Shown here: one piece after another, positions 8,422 to 17,348 of the stretch
Layout of the letters: each line of letters opens with the position of its first letter
Numbering within the stretch: position 1 is the first letter of the stretch
Assembly (NCBI GenBank): GCA_016712285.1
Contig: JADJRK010000001.1
Span: forward strand, 1,736,001-1,800,000
Source of the DNA: Planctomycetota bacterium
Lineage (GTDB): Bacteria; Planctomycetota; UBA8742; UBA2392
Reading direction: 5' to 3'
DNA length: 64,000 nucleotides
Made by a program: the position numbers and the translations under genes
Notes under the pieces: generated by a model
Told to the model about the DNA's origin: nothing
Databases searched by the model: none
What the model saw: the letters and a program-made list of their open reading frames with translations, nothing else

Positions 8422-9480
8422 ATGCCTGAGCCTCTCAAACTTGCTGACATCAAGCTGCGTATGCAGGCTTATGGCGTGAAGCCGTCCAAGCGGCTTGGGC
8501 AAAACTTTCTGGCGGACTTCAACCTGTTGCGCGCGATCATCGCCGACGCCGAGATTGACGATGGCGACTGCGTGCTCGAAATCGGCACCGGCGCCGGCTC
8601 ATTGACCGGCTTGATGTGCGATGCCGCCGGCCTGGTGATCACCGTTGAAGTTGACCGCGGCATGTTTGAGCTCTCGCGCGACATCCTTTCCGGCGTGCCC
8701 AACCTTGTGCACCTGCGCTGCGACGCACTGAATGCAGCCGGCCGCGGCTTGCATTCGGGGCTGGAAGACCTGCTGCGCGGGTACCTCGACACCGGCAAGA
8801 TCTCGCAAACGCCGGCCGGCGACCAGGAAGTCGAGGTGCATTCCAACTTGCCCGGCAAGGCGCCGCGCTGCGGACGCCTGAAGCTGGTGGCCAACCTGCC
8901 CTACTCGGTGGCAACCACCGTGATTATCGCGGCCTTGGAATCCGGGTTGCCCTTTGAGCGCATGCTGGTGATGGTGCAGCACGAGGTCGGGGAAAAGCTT
9001 TCCGCCCGCCCGATCGACCGCGAGTGGGGCCTGCCCGCGCTGCTGCGCTACCAGTTCGCCGAGGCACGCATGATCCGGAAGGTGCCGGCAGCTGTGTTCT
9101 GGCCGCGCCCCAAGGTCGATTCCGCGCTGCTGGAGCTGCGGCCCAAACCGCAGCGCCCGAACATGGACGCGTATCATCGGCTGCGGCGCCTTGCGCACAT
9201 CATGTTCCAGCATCGGCGCAAATCGAGCAGCAACTCGCTGGCGATGGCGCTGGGCGTGCCGAACAGCCAGGCGGCTGCATGGATCAGCGAATGCGGCGGC
9301 AAGCCCGGCGACCGGGCCGAGCAACTGGCGCCCGAAGTGTTGCAACGGGTCGCGGATCATCGCGAGGTTGAGCCGCTGGTCCGCATGGCAATGCAGCAGC
9401 ACGAGTCGCAGGTCGATGCCAAAGCCGACAAACGCGCGCGGCGCGCGGCATGGAAGTCGCGCGTGTATGGCGACGAATAG
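8422..9480 (+). CDS. rsmA: 16S rRNA adenine dimethyltransferase RsmA (KsgA)
   Basis: 352 residues. It transfers four methyl groups from S-adenosylmethionine to the two adjacent adenines in the 3'-terminal hairpin of 16S rRNA during small-subunit maturation. The start MPEPLKLADIKL leads into the family hallmark SKRLGQNFL; the SAM motif is VLEIGTGAGSLT and the catalytic motif is NLPYSVAT. It is about 80 residues longer than the E. coli enzyme: roughly 25-30 extra residues precede NLPY (about residues 112-145, polar and charged), and a basic tail KADKRARRAAWKSR closes the chain. It is unrelated in function to its neighbours. Confidence 0.93.
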   Translation: MPEPLKLADIKLRMQAYGVKPSKRLGQNFLADFNLLRAIIADAEIDDGDCVLEIGTGAGSLTGLMCDAAGLVITVEVDRGMFELSRDILSGVPNLVHLRCDALNAAGRGLHSGLEDLLRGYLDTGKISQTPAGDQEVEVHSNLPGKAPRCGRLKLVANLPYSVATTVIIAALESGLPFERMLVMVQHEVGEKLSARPIDREWGLPALLRYQFAEARMIRKVPAAVFWPRPKVDSALLELRPKPQRPNMDAYHRLRRLAHIMFQHRRKSSSNSLAMALGVPNSQAAAWISECGGKPGDRAEQLAPEVLQRVADHREVEPLVRMAMQQHESQVDAKADKRARRAAWKSRVYGDE

Positions 9481-9711
9481 CTGTAGGTTGAGCTTGGTGA
9501 TGAGTTCTTAGTGCATGGTGTTCGGGGTTGTGTCCTTCAATAACTCGCAGCACTCAGTACTCTGGACCCTGAACTCCGCACTTAGCCTATAGCACTCAGC
9601 ACCACGCACCATCCACCGAACTCCCATTGCCCCACTTGCCCACGGTTGCTAGAAGCTGAGCCGCAATTCGTGGTCCGCTAGGCACTTGTGTCGTTCCGCA
9701 CAGAGGCAGAC
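9481..9711. repeat. 231-bp gap carrying degenerate GTGCTGAGTGC-type repeats in facing arms
   Basis: No gene is visible. Read on the minus strand, bases 9555-9612 are a chain of units like AGTGCTGAGTGCT, AAGTGCGGAGTTC and AGTACTGAGTGCTG. On the plus strand, bases 9495-9530 contain a looser counterpart (TTAGTGCATGGTGTTCGGGG). The two sides face each other like the arrays at 4736, 8349, 29637 and 58587. The last ~50 bp before 9712 hold the ribosome site AGAGG for the transhydrogenase gene. Confidence 0.5.
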
Positions 9712-11046
9712 ATGGTTTCGGTTTTCATTCCAAAAGAGACCCATGAGGGCGAAAACCGCGTCGCCGCAACGCCCGACACCGTCAAGCAGATGGTCAAGAA
9801 GGGCGTCAAGGTCGTGATCCAGGCCGGCGCCGGCCTCAGCTCGCACTTTTCCGACGACGACTACAAAGCACTAGGCGCAACCATTGAGCCCGAACGCGAG
9901 AAGGGCCTCGCCCAGGCCGACCTTGTCATGCAGATCAACATCCCCGACGCGGCCACGATCAACGCCATACGCGAGGGCGGCAGCCTGATCAGTTTTCTCT
10001 GGGCGTTTGAAAACCTCGACGCCGTCAAGAAACTCAATGAGCGTAAAATCAGCATGTTCGCCATGGACGCCATTCCGCGTACCAGCCGCGCACAGAAAGA
10101 CGACGCGCTGTCCAGCCAAGCCAACCTAGCCGGCTACAAAGCCGTGATCGTCGCAGCCAACCACCTGCACAAGATTCTGCCGATGATGATGACGCCCTAG
10201 GGCACCATCAAGCCGAGCCGGTTCGTGATCATCGGTGTCGGCGTCGCCGGGTTGCAGGCCATCGCGACGGCCAAGCGCCTTGGCGCAATTGTCGAAGCGA
10301 CCGACCCGCGGCCCGAGACCAAGGAACAAGCCGAGTCACTGGGCGCAAAGTTCCTGCAGGTCGAAGGTGTTGAAATCAAGCAGGGCACCGGCGGATACGC
10401 CGCCGAGCAGTCCGACGAGTACAAGAATGCGCAAGCCGAATTGCTGGCCAAGGCGTTCAAGAACGCCGACGCGATCATCACGACGGCGCTCATCCCCTAC
10501 CGCCCGGCACCCAAGACCATCAGCGCTGAGCATGTGCGCAGCATGAAACCGGGCAGCGTGATCGTGGACCTGGCCGCAGAGCGCGGCGGAAACTGCGAAC
10601 TGACGGAGCCCGGCAAGACCGTGGTGAAGGAAGGTGTCACGCTGGTCGGCGACCTGAACTGGCCCAGCACCGTGGGCGTTCACGCCAGCGAAATGTACTC
10701 GCGCAACGTGCTGAACATCCTGCTGGATTCGCTGACCAAGGAAGGCGAACTGAAGTGGGACTATAAGGACGACATCGTGGACGGCGCGATGGTCTGTCAC
10801 CAGGGCGAGGTGCATCACCCGAAGGTCCGTGAGCTGATGGGCCTGCCGCCTCTCCAGAAAGCAGAACCCAAGGCCGCCGAACCAGCAAAACAAGAGCCCG
10901 CGCCGCAAGCTACGGGGAGTCAGGCAGAGCCGGCAAAGGCTGCCGAACAGCCAAAAGCTGACGCCAGCACTACGCCTGCAACTGCAGGCGAAGCGGCAGC
11001 AGACGACTACGCCAAGAAGCCGGACGGCTACGAGAAGAAGGAATAG
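9712..11046 (+). pseudogene. pntAA: NAD(P) transhydrogenase subunit alpha part 1, interrupted by in-frame TAG
   Basis: The frame from ATG 9712 (AGAGG upstream) gives MVSVFIPKETHEGENRVAATP, the start of the NAD(H)-binding dI domain of proton-translocating transhydrogenase. Codon 163 (10198-10200) is TAG, in the sequence ACG CCC TAG GGC ACC. The same frame then continues without shift through the Rossmann turn VGVAGLQAIATAKRLGA, a RPETKEQAESLGAKF loop, DLAAERGGNCELTEPG and GDLNWPSTVG to a stop at 11046. The Ala/Lys/Pro-rich tail (about residues 375-440) is a linker-like extension. No plausible restart exists: the first GTG after the TAG lies inside the Rossmann beta strand. Either the gene is broken, the stop is read through, or the base calls are wrong. 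The two downstream subunits are intact. Confidence 0.85.
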
Positions 11047-11048
11047 CC

Positions 11049-11345
11049 ATGGACACAGGCGCAATCCTGATGCTGCTGTACGTGTTCGTGCTCGCGTGTT
11101 TCGCGGGCTACCAGCTGATCAGCAAGGTGCCGCCGACGCTGCACACGCCGCTGATGTCAGGCGCCAACGCGATTTCAGGCATCACCGTACTGGGCGCCAT
11201 GCTTGCCGCGCGCATCGGGCCGGGGGCGCCGTTTAACGCTTCAACCATCCTGGGCATGCTGGCGGTGGCACTGGCCAGCATCAACGTGGTCGGTGGCTTC
11301 ATGGTCACAGACCGCATGATGGGCATGTTCAAGAGCAAGAACTAA
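11049..11345 (+). CDS. pntAB: NAD(P) transhydrogenase subunit alpha part 2 (membrane)
   Basis: 98 residues starting 2 bp after pntAA, so translation is probably coupled. It has three hydrophobic helices (about residues 5-25, 35-60, 66-88), with the conserved middle TPLMSGANAISGI that starts the second helix. This is the small transmembrane part of the dII domain, which together with PntB forms the proton path driving hydride transfer from NADH to NADP+. Length matches the family. Confidence 0.93.
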   Translation: MDTGAILMLLYVFVLACFAGYQLISKVPPTLHTPLMSGANAISGITVLGAMLAARIGPGAPFNASTILGMLAVALASINVVGGFMVTDRMMGMFKSKN

Positions 11346-11355
11346 GGGGCCGGCA

Positions 11356-12813
11356 GTGAACTTCGTTGCATCATCATCAGGTCCGCTTGAGTGGAACTAC
11401 ATCGCCGCCAACTTCGGCTATCTGGCGTCGGTGGTGATGTTCATGCTTGCCATCATGCGCATGGGCCGCGTCAAAACCGCCCGCAGCGGCAACTTTCTGG
11501 CCGCCGCGGCGATGCTGCTGGCTGTGGTCAGCAGCTTCGTTGAGATGGGCAAGATCAACCCCGCCTTCATCGTTGCCGGCTTGATCATCGGCGGCGCGGT
11601 CGGCGCCATCATGGCCAAGAAGGTCCAGATGACGCAGATGCCCGAGATGGTGGCGCTGCTCAATGGCTTTGGCGGCCTTGCCAGCACGCTGGTCGGCCTG
11701 GCGACGTTCTACGCGCTCAGTGGCGGCGGCAACCTTGCCATGATGATGGGCCGCGACGGCGGCTGGTTCGGCGCGATCAACCTTGTGCTGACGCTGATCG
11801 TCGGCAGCGTAACCTTCACCGGCAGCATCATCGCGTTTCTCAAGCTGTCCGAGAAAATGTCGGGCCGGCCGATCCTGCTGCCGATGCGCCACGTCTTGAA
11901 CGTGCTGCTGCTGCTCATCCCGCTGGCGATGGGCGTGGCCGCGGTCTGGTACGTCAACAACCCGATTCTCGTCGGCTTGATCCTGATCGGCATTGTCCTG
12001 ATCACCTTCGTCCTTGGCGTCACTATCGTGATCCCGATCGGCGGCGGCGACATGCCCGTCGTGATCTCGCTGCTCAACAGCTACAGCGGCATTGCAGCCG
12101 CGCTGGCCGGCTTCACGATCGGCGAAGCAGTGCTGGTCGTCAGCGGCAGCCTGGTGGGCGCCTCGGGCATGATCCTGACCCAGATCATGTGCAAAGCCAT
12201 GAACCGCAGCCTGGCCAACGTGATGTTCGGCGGCTTCGGCGCGGAGCCGGCCGCGGGCGGCGGTGGCGGCGGCGAGTACGTCGGAGTCAAGTCCGCCGAC
12301 GCCGAGACCGCGGCCATGATCATGCAGGACGCGCAGAATATCGTGATCGTGCCGGGCTATGGCATGGCCGTGGCGCAGGCGCAGCACGCGGTGCGCGAAA
12401 TGGCCAAGATCCTCGAGGAAAAGGGCGCCAACATCCGCTATGCCGTGCACCCCGTGGCGGGCCGCATGCCCGGCCACATGAACGTGCTGCTGGCTGAAGC
12501 CAACGTGCCCTACGAGCAGTTGTTTGAGATGGACCAGATCAACGACGACTTCCGCAACGTTGACGTCGTGCTGGTCATCGGCGCCAACGACACAGTCAAC
12601 CCGTCGGCCAAGACCGACAAGTCCAGCCCGCTCTACGGCATGCCGGTGATGAACGTGGAAGAAGCCAAGACCGTGTTCACGATGAAGCGCAGCCTGGGCG
12701 GCGGTTTCGCGCAGGTGAAAAACACGCTGTTCGAGTGCCCGAACAACTACATGGTGTACGGTGATGCGCGCAAGACACTGGAAGAGATCATCAAGGCTCT
12801 TAAAGAGGGTTAA
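11356..12813 (+). CDS. pntB: NAD(P) transhydrogenase subunit beta
   Basis: 485 residues from GTG 11356, with AAGGGG eight bases upstream and 10 bp after pntAB. About eight hydrophobic helices cover residues 15-270, including MAKKVQMTQMPEMVALLNGFGG and NSYSGIAAALAGF. A Gly-rich linker (near 295-302) leads to the soluble NADP(H)-binding dIII domain, with VPGYGMAVAQAQHA, HPVAGRMPGHMNVLLAEA, GANDTVNP and MKRSLGGGFAQVKN. All are family signatures. It makes NADPH at the expense of the proton gradient if a working alpha subunit is present. Confidence 0.95.
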   Translation: MNFVASSSGPLEWNYIAANFGYLASVVMFMLAIMRMGRVKTARSGNFLAAAAMLLAVVSSFVEMGKINPAFIVAGLIIGGAVGAIMAKKVQMTQMPEMVALLNGFGGLASTLVGLATFYALSGGGNLAMMMGRDGGWFGAINLVLTLIVGSVTFTGSIIAFLKLSEKMSGRPILLPMRHVLNVLLLLIPLAMGVAAVWYVNNPILVGLILIGIVLITFVLGVTIVIPIGGGDMPVVISLLNSYSGIAAALAGFTIGEAVLVVSGSLVGASGMILTQIMCKAMNRSLANVMFGGFGAEPAAGGGGGGEYVGVKSADAETAAMIMQDAQNIVIVPGYGMAVAQAQHAVREMAKILEEKGANIRYAVHPVAGRMPGHMNVLLAEANVPYEQLFEMDQINDDFRNVDVVLVIGANDTVNPSAKTDKSSPLYGMPVMNVEEAKTVFTMKRSLGGGFAQVKNTLFECPNNYMVYGDARKTLEEIIKALKEG

Positions 12814-12832
12814 CGCATAACGGGAACATACG

Positions 12833-12874
12833 GGCGCTGTCCTGTGTTCACGGGACAGCGCCTTTTCTTTTTCG
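12833..12874 (+). terminator. intrinsic terminator after pntB
   Basis: A perfect 10-bp stem GGCGCTGTCC (12833-12842) / GGACAGCGCC (12853-12862) with a 10-base loop, followed at once by TTTTCTTTTT. It lies 20 bp past the pntB stop and directly before the lipoprotein gene. Confidence 0.9.
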
Positions 12875-12882
12875 GAGCATGC

Positions 12883-13947
12883 ATGCACAAACTGCTGCCA
12901 ATTCTGTTGTTGCTTGCCGGGTGCGTTGCCCGCGAACCCGCGCCGCAGCCGGCGCCCGATATGTCGGAGCTGGATATCGGCTTGACCACCGGTTACCGGG
13001 CCGGTGTCGCCGCGGAAGGGCTGCGCAACCCCAGCTTTGTGTCGTTCAAGCCGGTCAGCGGCGAGCCCACGGTGTGCGACAGCGGCAACGGCCGCGTGTT
13101 GCTGATCGCCGGCAACGACCCGCGCGCGCTGATCGGCGACATGGCGACCGAGTTCTGGAAGGTCCTGGACGATGGCCGCAAGCTGTACCAGGTCGGCCCC
13201 ATGGCCGCGGTCTGGCTGGACCAGGAGACTCTGATCGTCAGCGACTCCGGGCACCCTGACGGCAGAGAGTCCCTGCTGTGGGTGACGCCGCGCAGCACCA
13301 GCGGTGAACCCGGTGCAATCACGGCACGAAGCAACACGATCGGGCCAACCACCGACGACGCGGCTGACAAGGGCGAGGGCAACCTGACCGGCTTTTGCCG
13401 CGACGGCAACACCATGTACGTGTGCTGCCACGGGAACGACAAGCGCACGTGGGTGGCGGTTGCTGACCTGAAACAACGCCAGATCAAGGCAACTCTCTCT
13501 GCCGACGAACACGGCATCGCAACGAACTCGCCGATGCAGGCAAGGCTCTGGCGGGGCGGTCTGCTGGTACTGTACAGCGGTGCGGGCGGCGTGGACGACG
13601 GCCTGCTGGTTCACTGGAACCTGACCAGTGGCAAGCCGCAGCAGCAATGGACACTGCCGGGGCTTTCAGACCCGATGGGACTGGCGCAGATCCCCGGCAG
13701 CGCAGACGAGTTCGTGGTGACCGACAATGCGTGGGCGCTGGGCAAAGTGAACGAAGGCAAGCTGGCGCGAGTGAAGCTCGGCAATGAAACGGCGCAGATC
13801 ACGGTGATCGCGAATCAAGTCCCCGGCCCGGTGAACTGCGACTTCGGCCCCGACGGCGATTTATACGTCACCTGCCTTGGCACAGAGATTGACACCGACA
13901 AGGGCTTGCTGCTGCGGGTGAGCGGGTTTGAAACACAGGACCGTTAG
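12883..13947 (+). CDS. lipoprotein, probable beta-propeller (NHL/SMP-30-like)
   Basis: 354 residues from ATG 12883; a GTG at 12844 would lie inside the upstream terminator. The N-terminus MHKLLPILLLLAGC is a textbook lipoprotein signal with the lipobox LAGC. The rest has repeated short strands ending in motifs like NGRVLLIAG, LIVSDSGHP, LVLYSGAGG, FVVTDNAWALGKV and GDLYVTCLG, spaced as propeller blades. No catalytic residues can be assigned. Likely exported and membrane-anchored; function unknown. Confidence 0.7.
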   Translation: MHKLLPILLLLAGCVAREPAPQPAPDMSELDIGLTTGYRAGVAAEGLRNPSFVSFKPVSGEPTVCDSGNGRVLLIAGNDPRALIGDMATEFWKVLDDGRKLYQVGPMAAVWLDQETLIVSDSGHPDGRESLLWVTPRSTSGEPGAITARSNTIGPTTDDAADKGEGNLTGFCRDGNTMYVCCHGNDKRTWVAVADLKQRQIKATLSADEHGIATNSPMQARLWRGGLLVLYSGAGGVDDGLLVHWNLTSGKPQQQWTLPGLSDPMGLAQIPGSADEFVVTDNAWALGKVNEGKLARVKLGNETAQITVIANQVPGPVNCDFGPDGDLYVTCLGTEIDTDKGLLLRVSGFETQDR

Positions 13948-14070
13948 GGTATTGACAGGTCAACATCGCCGGTTACAGTCTTGAACGAGGAAACCGTGAG
14001 CAGCAATTTCAATCACCGTGCCTTCAGGAGTCGCAGAGCGGCATAGGTCGGTGTTTCCCAAGAGACCTTC

Positions 14071-14106
14071 AGCGCCCTGCGAACCTGCAGGGCGCTTGTG
14101 TTTTTG
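14071..14106 (+). terminator. intrinsic terminator before tRNA-Asn
   Basis: Perfect 10-bp stem AGCGCCCTGC (14071-14080) / GCAGGGCGCT (14087-14096), 6-base loop, then TGTGTTTTT. It lies about 120 bp after the lipoprotein stop and about 40 bp before the tRNA. The 13948-14070 stretch shows no other gene. Confidence 0.8.
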
Positions 14107-14144
14107 GACGAGTTCATCCGCCTTGCCCAGGCTCTGGCGGACAC

Positions 14145-14220
14145 AGGGGTGTGGTGTCAATTGGTAGCACATCCGGTTGTTACCCGGAAAGTGAAGGTTC
14201 GAATCCTTCCGCCCCTGCCA
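14145..14220 (+). tRNA. tRNA-Asn(GTT)
   Basis: A full cloverleaf folds: 7-bp acceptor AGGGGTG/CGCCCCT (one G-U pair), D arm with AATTGGTAG, anticodon stem TCCGG/CCGGA with the 7-base loop TTGTTAC (anticodon GTT), T arm GAAGG-TTCGAAT-CCTTC, discriminator G and an encoded CCA (14218-14220). The body, especially the D arm, resembles many tRNA-Gln genes, but the anticodon is unambiguous. Confidence 0.92.
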
Positions 14221-14270
14221 CAATCCAAATTCCAAAATCGAAAACCCGGAAACGTCCCTATACTCGCGCA
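14221..14270. repeat. short AATTCC/CCAAA-type degenerate repeat after the tRNA
   Basis: The 50 bp between the tRNA and the cardiolipin synthase start contains CAATCCAAATTCCAAAATCG, a low-GC, repeat-like string that stands out from its surroundings. The following TATACT at 14259-14264 could be a -10 box. Only a single arm is visible. Confidence 0.3.
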
Positions 14271-15743
14271 ATGCTGCTTCAGATATTCGGCGACAATGTC
14301 ACCCTGGCCTGGACCCTGATCGCCATTGACTGGGTCATTCGCCTTGCGCTTGGCGGTCGCATCATCATGCGCCGCAGCAGCGTTGGTTTCACGCTTGCGT
14401 GGCTTGCGGTGGTCCTGCTTGTCCCGGTGTTGGGCGCCATCATCTACGTGCTGCTGGGCGAGCGTCGCCTGGGCACCCGTCGCGCGCGGCGCATCGTGGA
14501 GCTGCGTGAACCCTACCGCCGCTGGCTGGAACAGCTGGCCGCCGACTATCCCGTCGATGTGACTGAGCTGACCGGGCCAGCCAACCTGATCCGCCGCCAG
14601 GCCCGCGGCGCGGTTGGCATGCCCGCGCTGCCCGGCAACACGCTGGAACTGATCGCAGACGCCAACGATTTCCTTTCACGCCTGCTCGCTGACATCGAAG
14701 CCGCCACCAGCAGCGTCCACCTCGAGTTCTACATCTGGATGCCCGGCGGCAGAGTCGATGCAATCGCTACCGCGTTGATCAGCGCGCAGCAGCGCGGGGT
14801 CAAGTGCCGCGTCCTGGTGGATGACGTCGGCGGCTCGGCGCTGATCGGCGCGGCGCAGCATGATCAACTCGTGCAAGCCGGCGTGCAGGTCGTGCCGATG
14901 CTTGAAGTGGGCGTGTTGCGTTCCATGTTTGCGCGCATTGACCTGCGTAACCATCGCAAGATCGCGGTCATTGATGGCGCCATCGGCTACACCGGCAGCC
15001 AGAACATGGCCGACCCCGAAGTATTCAAGCAAAGCGAAGGCATTGGCGAATGGATCGACGCCATGGTGCGCGTCACCGGGCCCGTCGTGGAGGCGCTGCA
15101 GGTGACGTTGCTTGCGGACTGGGAGTTTGAGACCCACGAGGGCGTGGAAAAAAAGCCCGCCGAGTACGACGTCAGGCGCGTTTCCCCCACCGGGCAGTCG
15201 CTGGTGCAGGTCGTGCCATCGGGCCCCGGCCTGAGCATGCTGGACATCCAGGAGATCATCCTGGCGGGCATGTACGCGGCCCAGTCGCAACTCGTGCTGA
15301 CCAGCCCCTACTTCATACCCGACGAAGCGCTGATGAAAGCGCTGCTGTCGGCGGCGGCGCGCGGTGTGGAAGTCACGCTGATGGTGCCGCGCCACCCTGA
15401 CAGCCGCATCGTCAAGTGGGCCGGCGAAAGCTACTTCGAGGAGTTGATGGAAGGCGGGGTCAAGGTACATCGCTACGAAGGCGGCATGCTGCATACCAAG
15501 GCGATCGTGATTGACCGGCAGATTGCGATGTTTGGTTCGGTGAACCTGGACATGCGCAGCTTTTACCTGAACTACGAAATCTCGCTGGTCGTGTACGACG
15601 CCGGCTTTGCCTGCCGGCTGCACGAGTTGCAGTCCAGCTACCTCCGCAGCAGCCAGCAGCTTGAGTTGCAGCGGTGGCGCGCACGCCCGGTCGCGCTGCG
15701 GTTTATGCAACAGACTGCACAACTGCTCAGCCCGCTGCTCTGA
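14271..15743 (+). CDS. cls: cardiolipin synthase (phospholipase-D superfamily)
   Basis: 490 residues from ATG 14271; an upstream reading would run into the tRNA. Two N-terminal hydrophobic helices (about residues 10-65) anchor it in the inner membrane. Two HKD motifs follow: H-R-K-I-A-V-I-D in RNHRKIAVIDGAIGYTGSQN and H-T-K-A-I-V-I-D in LHTKAIVIDRQIAMFGS, each with the trailing Gly-Ser. These make the active site that condenses two phosphatidylglycerols. Length and order match bacterial Cls. Confidence 0.93.
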   Translation: MLLQIFGDNVTLAWTLIAIDWVIRLALGGRIIMRRSSVGFTLAWLAVVLLVPVLGAIIYVLLGERRLGTRRARRIVELREPYRRWLEQLAADYPVDVTELTGPANLIRRQARGAVGMPALPGNTLELIADANDFLSRLLADIEAATSSVHLEFYIWMPGGRVDAIATALISAQQRGVKCRVLVDDVGGSALIGAAQHDQLVQAGVQVVPMLEVGVLRSMFARIDLRNHRKIAVIDGAIGYTGSQNMADPEVFKQSEGIGEWIDAMVRVTGPVVEALQVTLLADWEFETHEGVEKKPAEYDVRRVSPTGQSLVQVVPSGPGLSMLDIQEIILAGMYAAQSQLVLTSPYFIPDEALMKALLSAAARGVEVTLMVPRHPDSRIVKWAGESYFEELMEGGVKVHRYEGGMLHTKAIVIDRQIAMFGSVNLDMRSFYLNYEISLVVYDAGFACRLHELQSSYLRSSQQLELQRWRARPVALRFMQQTAQLLSPLL

Positions 15744-15802
15744 TTTCTTGCCCGGACTTTTGCCGGCTTGTAGCCTTCTTGCGCCTGACACTGGAGATCG
15801 GG

Positions 15803-16651
15803 ATGCACGATCCTGCCCCCCGACAGATCAATACGCGCCCCTACGGCAACACGTTCCAGGGTGCTGCCGGCCCTGCGGGCACTCTTGAAGAAGCCGCCCT
15901 GCACCGCGCAGCCGCCAAACTCAAGAGCGTCAGCACCAAGGTGTCGGGTGACGCGCCCGTCGGTTTCAACTGGGGCACGGGCGCTACCGCGATTGTACTG
16001 GCGGCGATTCCGGCTGGCATTTTCGGGTTGCTTGCCTTTGCCGCTTTCACAGACAGAAGCGCCGGCGCGACACCCGGCATGATCCTCACGGTGATTGCGC
16101 TGCTGTTCGCCGCTATACCCCTGCTGGTCATCCTGTCGTCAAAGCCGGACAAGCCGAAAAAAGCCCTGAAAGAGTTCTATCGCGCCGTGGGGCGCGGCAA
16201 TGCCAAGCGCGCAATGTCGCTGGTTACCAACGCCGACAAAGACGGCTTTCAGCGCCGCCAGCCGGTCATTCCCAAGCTCGGGCGCCCGTCGGGCTATCCT
16301 TACGCACTGGATTCTGTCGACGGGTACAGGGGCTACTGGAACGAGCTTGTCCGCACCCATCCAGCGCCGTATTGCCTGACGCGCATCAGCGGCCTGCAGG
16401 TTCAGGAAGTGAAGCCGGGCGTGGTGATCGCCGACTTCGAACTGACGCTGACCATGAACACCCAGTTGTGGTGGATCCTGATCCTGGTCGCGTTGCTGCT
16501 GGCCGCACTGGTGGACATACTGACGCGCAAAGTCGTCAAGGTGCGCCTGCGCAAGGTGCTGGTCCAGGTCGGCGATGAGTGGAAGCTCTTCAACGGCGAG
16601 TGGCAGGGCTACGACGAAATGGACCTGCGCTGGCTTCACTCGGGCGTCTAA
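15803..16651 (+). CDS. four-TM membrane protein of unknown family (paralogue of the gene at 2439)
   Basis: 282 residues from ATG 15803, with GGAG ten bases upstream. Architecture repeats that of 2439-3395: hydrophobic helices at about residues 60-80 and 92-112, a soluble block beginning PKKALKEFYRAVGRGN and containing GYWNELVRTHPAPY, two helices merged near 218-242, and an end block KVLVQVGDEWKLFNGEW..YDEMDLRWL. The C-terminal GEW-x-x-x-DE-x-DL-x-WL block is the most conserved. No named family recognised. Its stop overlaps that of the convergent sigma-factor gene by 4 bp. Confidence 0.65.
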   Translation: MHDPAPRQINTRPYGNTFQGAAGPAGTLEEAALHRAAAKLKSVSTKVSGDAPVGFNWGTGATAIVLAAIPAGIFGLLAFAAFTDRSAGATPGMILTVIALLFAAIPLLVILSSKPDKPKKALKEFYRAVGRGNAKRAMSLVTNADKDGFQRRQPVIPKLGRPSGYPYALDSVDGYRGYWNELVRTHPAPYCLTRISGLQVQEVKPGVVIADFELTLTMNTQLWWILILVALLLAALVDILTRKVVKVRLRKVLVQVGDEWKLFNGEWQGYDEMDLRWLHSGV

Positions 16652-17202
16652 ACCGGCGGGGGCAGCAGCTCGGCCAGCGTCTGAAACGCCGTACGAATGC
16701 GCGTTTTTACTGTCCCCAGCGGCATGTCTAGCGCCTTGGCGATTTCGCGCTGGCTCAGCCCGACAAAGAAACTCAACTCAACCAGTGTGCGCTGCGCCTC
16801 GGGCAACGTGTCAACGTGCTTGCGCATCAGGGCGCGCAGTTCGTCCTTGGCGAAATTGGCCGACGGCGTCTCTTCATCCAGGTTGTCCGGGTTGGCGGCA
16901 CCCTCGGTGAATACCTTCTCGGTGCGGCGACGGCTTGCCGACGAGCGCGCAAAATCCAGCGCGCGGCTGCGGGTGATCATGGCGACCCATGTTTCGGCGC
17001 TGGCGCGCGAGCGGTCGAACTTGCGCGCTTCCTGCCAGACTGCCACGGCGATTTCCTGCTCGGCGGCGTCGAAGTCTTCTTTGTAAAGCGTGCGGTGCAG
17101 CACGGCCTGGATCAGCGGCCGGGCGCTTTCATAGAATTCGTTGTAAGCAACCGTGTCGCCGTCGGCGACGCGATGCAGCAGTTTGGTCAGCCCCTGACGC
17201 AT
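16648..17202 (-). CDS. ECF-type RNA polymerase sigma factor
   Basis: 184 residues from ATG 17202; longer in-frame readings give no conserved sequence. Region 2 covers about residues 15-95, with AYNEFYESARPLI, EQEIAVAVWQEA and WVAMITRSRALDFAR. Region 4 is the C-terminal helix-turn-helix, LPEAQRTLVELSFF.GLSQREIAKALDMPLGTVKTRI. No region 1 or 3 is present. No anti-sigma factor is adjacent; the divergent neighbour is an ABC exporter 146 bp away, which could be a target. Function otherwise unknown. Confidence 0.9.
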   Translation of the reverse strand: MRQGLTKLLHRVADGDTVAYNEFYESARPLIQAVLHRTLYKEDFDAAEQEIAVAVWQEARKFDRSRASAETWVAMITRSRALDFARSSASRRRTEKVFTEGAANPDNLDEETPSANFAKDELRALMRKHVDTLPEAQRTLVELSFFVGLSQREIAKALDMPLGTVKTRIRTAFQTLAELLPPPV

Positions 17203-17348
17203 GGCACGACCCCGGGGTTCAATCGTGAGCGCAAACAGTATAACCACAACCTGAGAAGTCCTCCTCCCGGAAAGTGGAGGGTGCCGCCGGAATAGATGCT
17301 TGCGGCGAACACGTTTGGAATTGTTCCGAACCCGCACTGATTGGGGCC

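Noticed and set aside
11377..13647. A long open frame of more than 750 codons on the minus strand across pntB and the lipoprotein gene.
   Set aside because: It is antisense to two well-supported genes, translates to His/Asp/Gln-rich low-complexity sequence and has no family features. High GC with codon bias makes the opposite strand poor in stops.
14145..14220. Reading the tRNA as tRNA-Gln because its body looks Gln-like.
   Set aside because: The only stable anticodon stem gives loop TTGTTAC with anticodon GTT, which is Asn.
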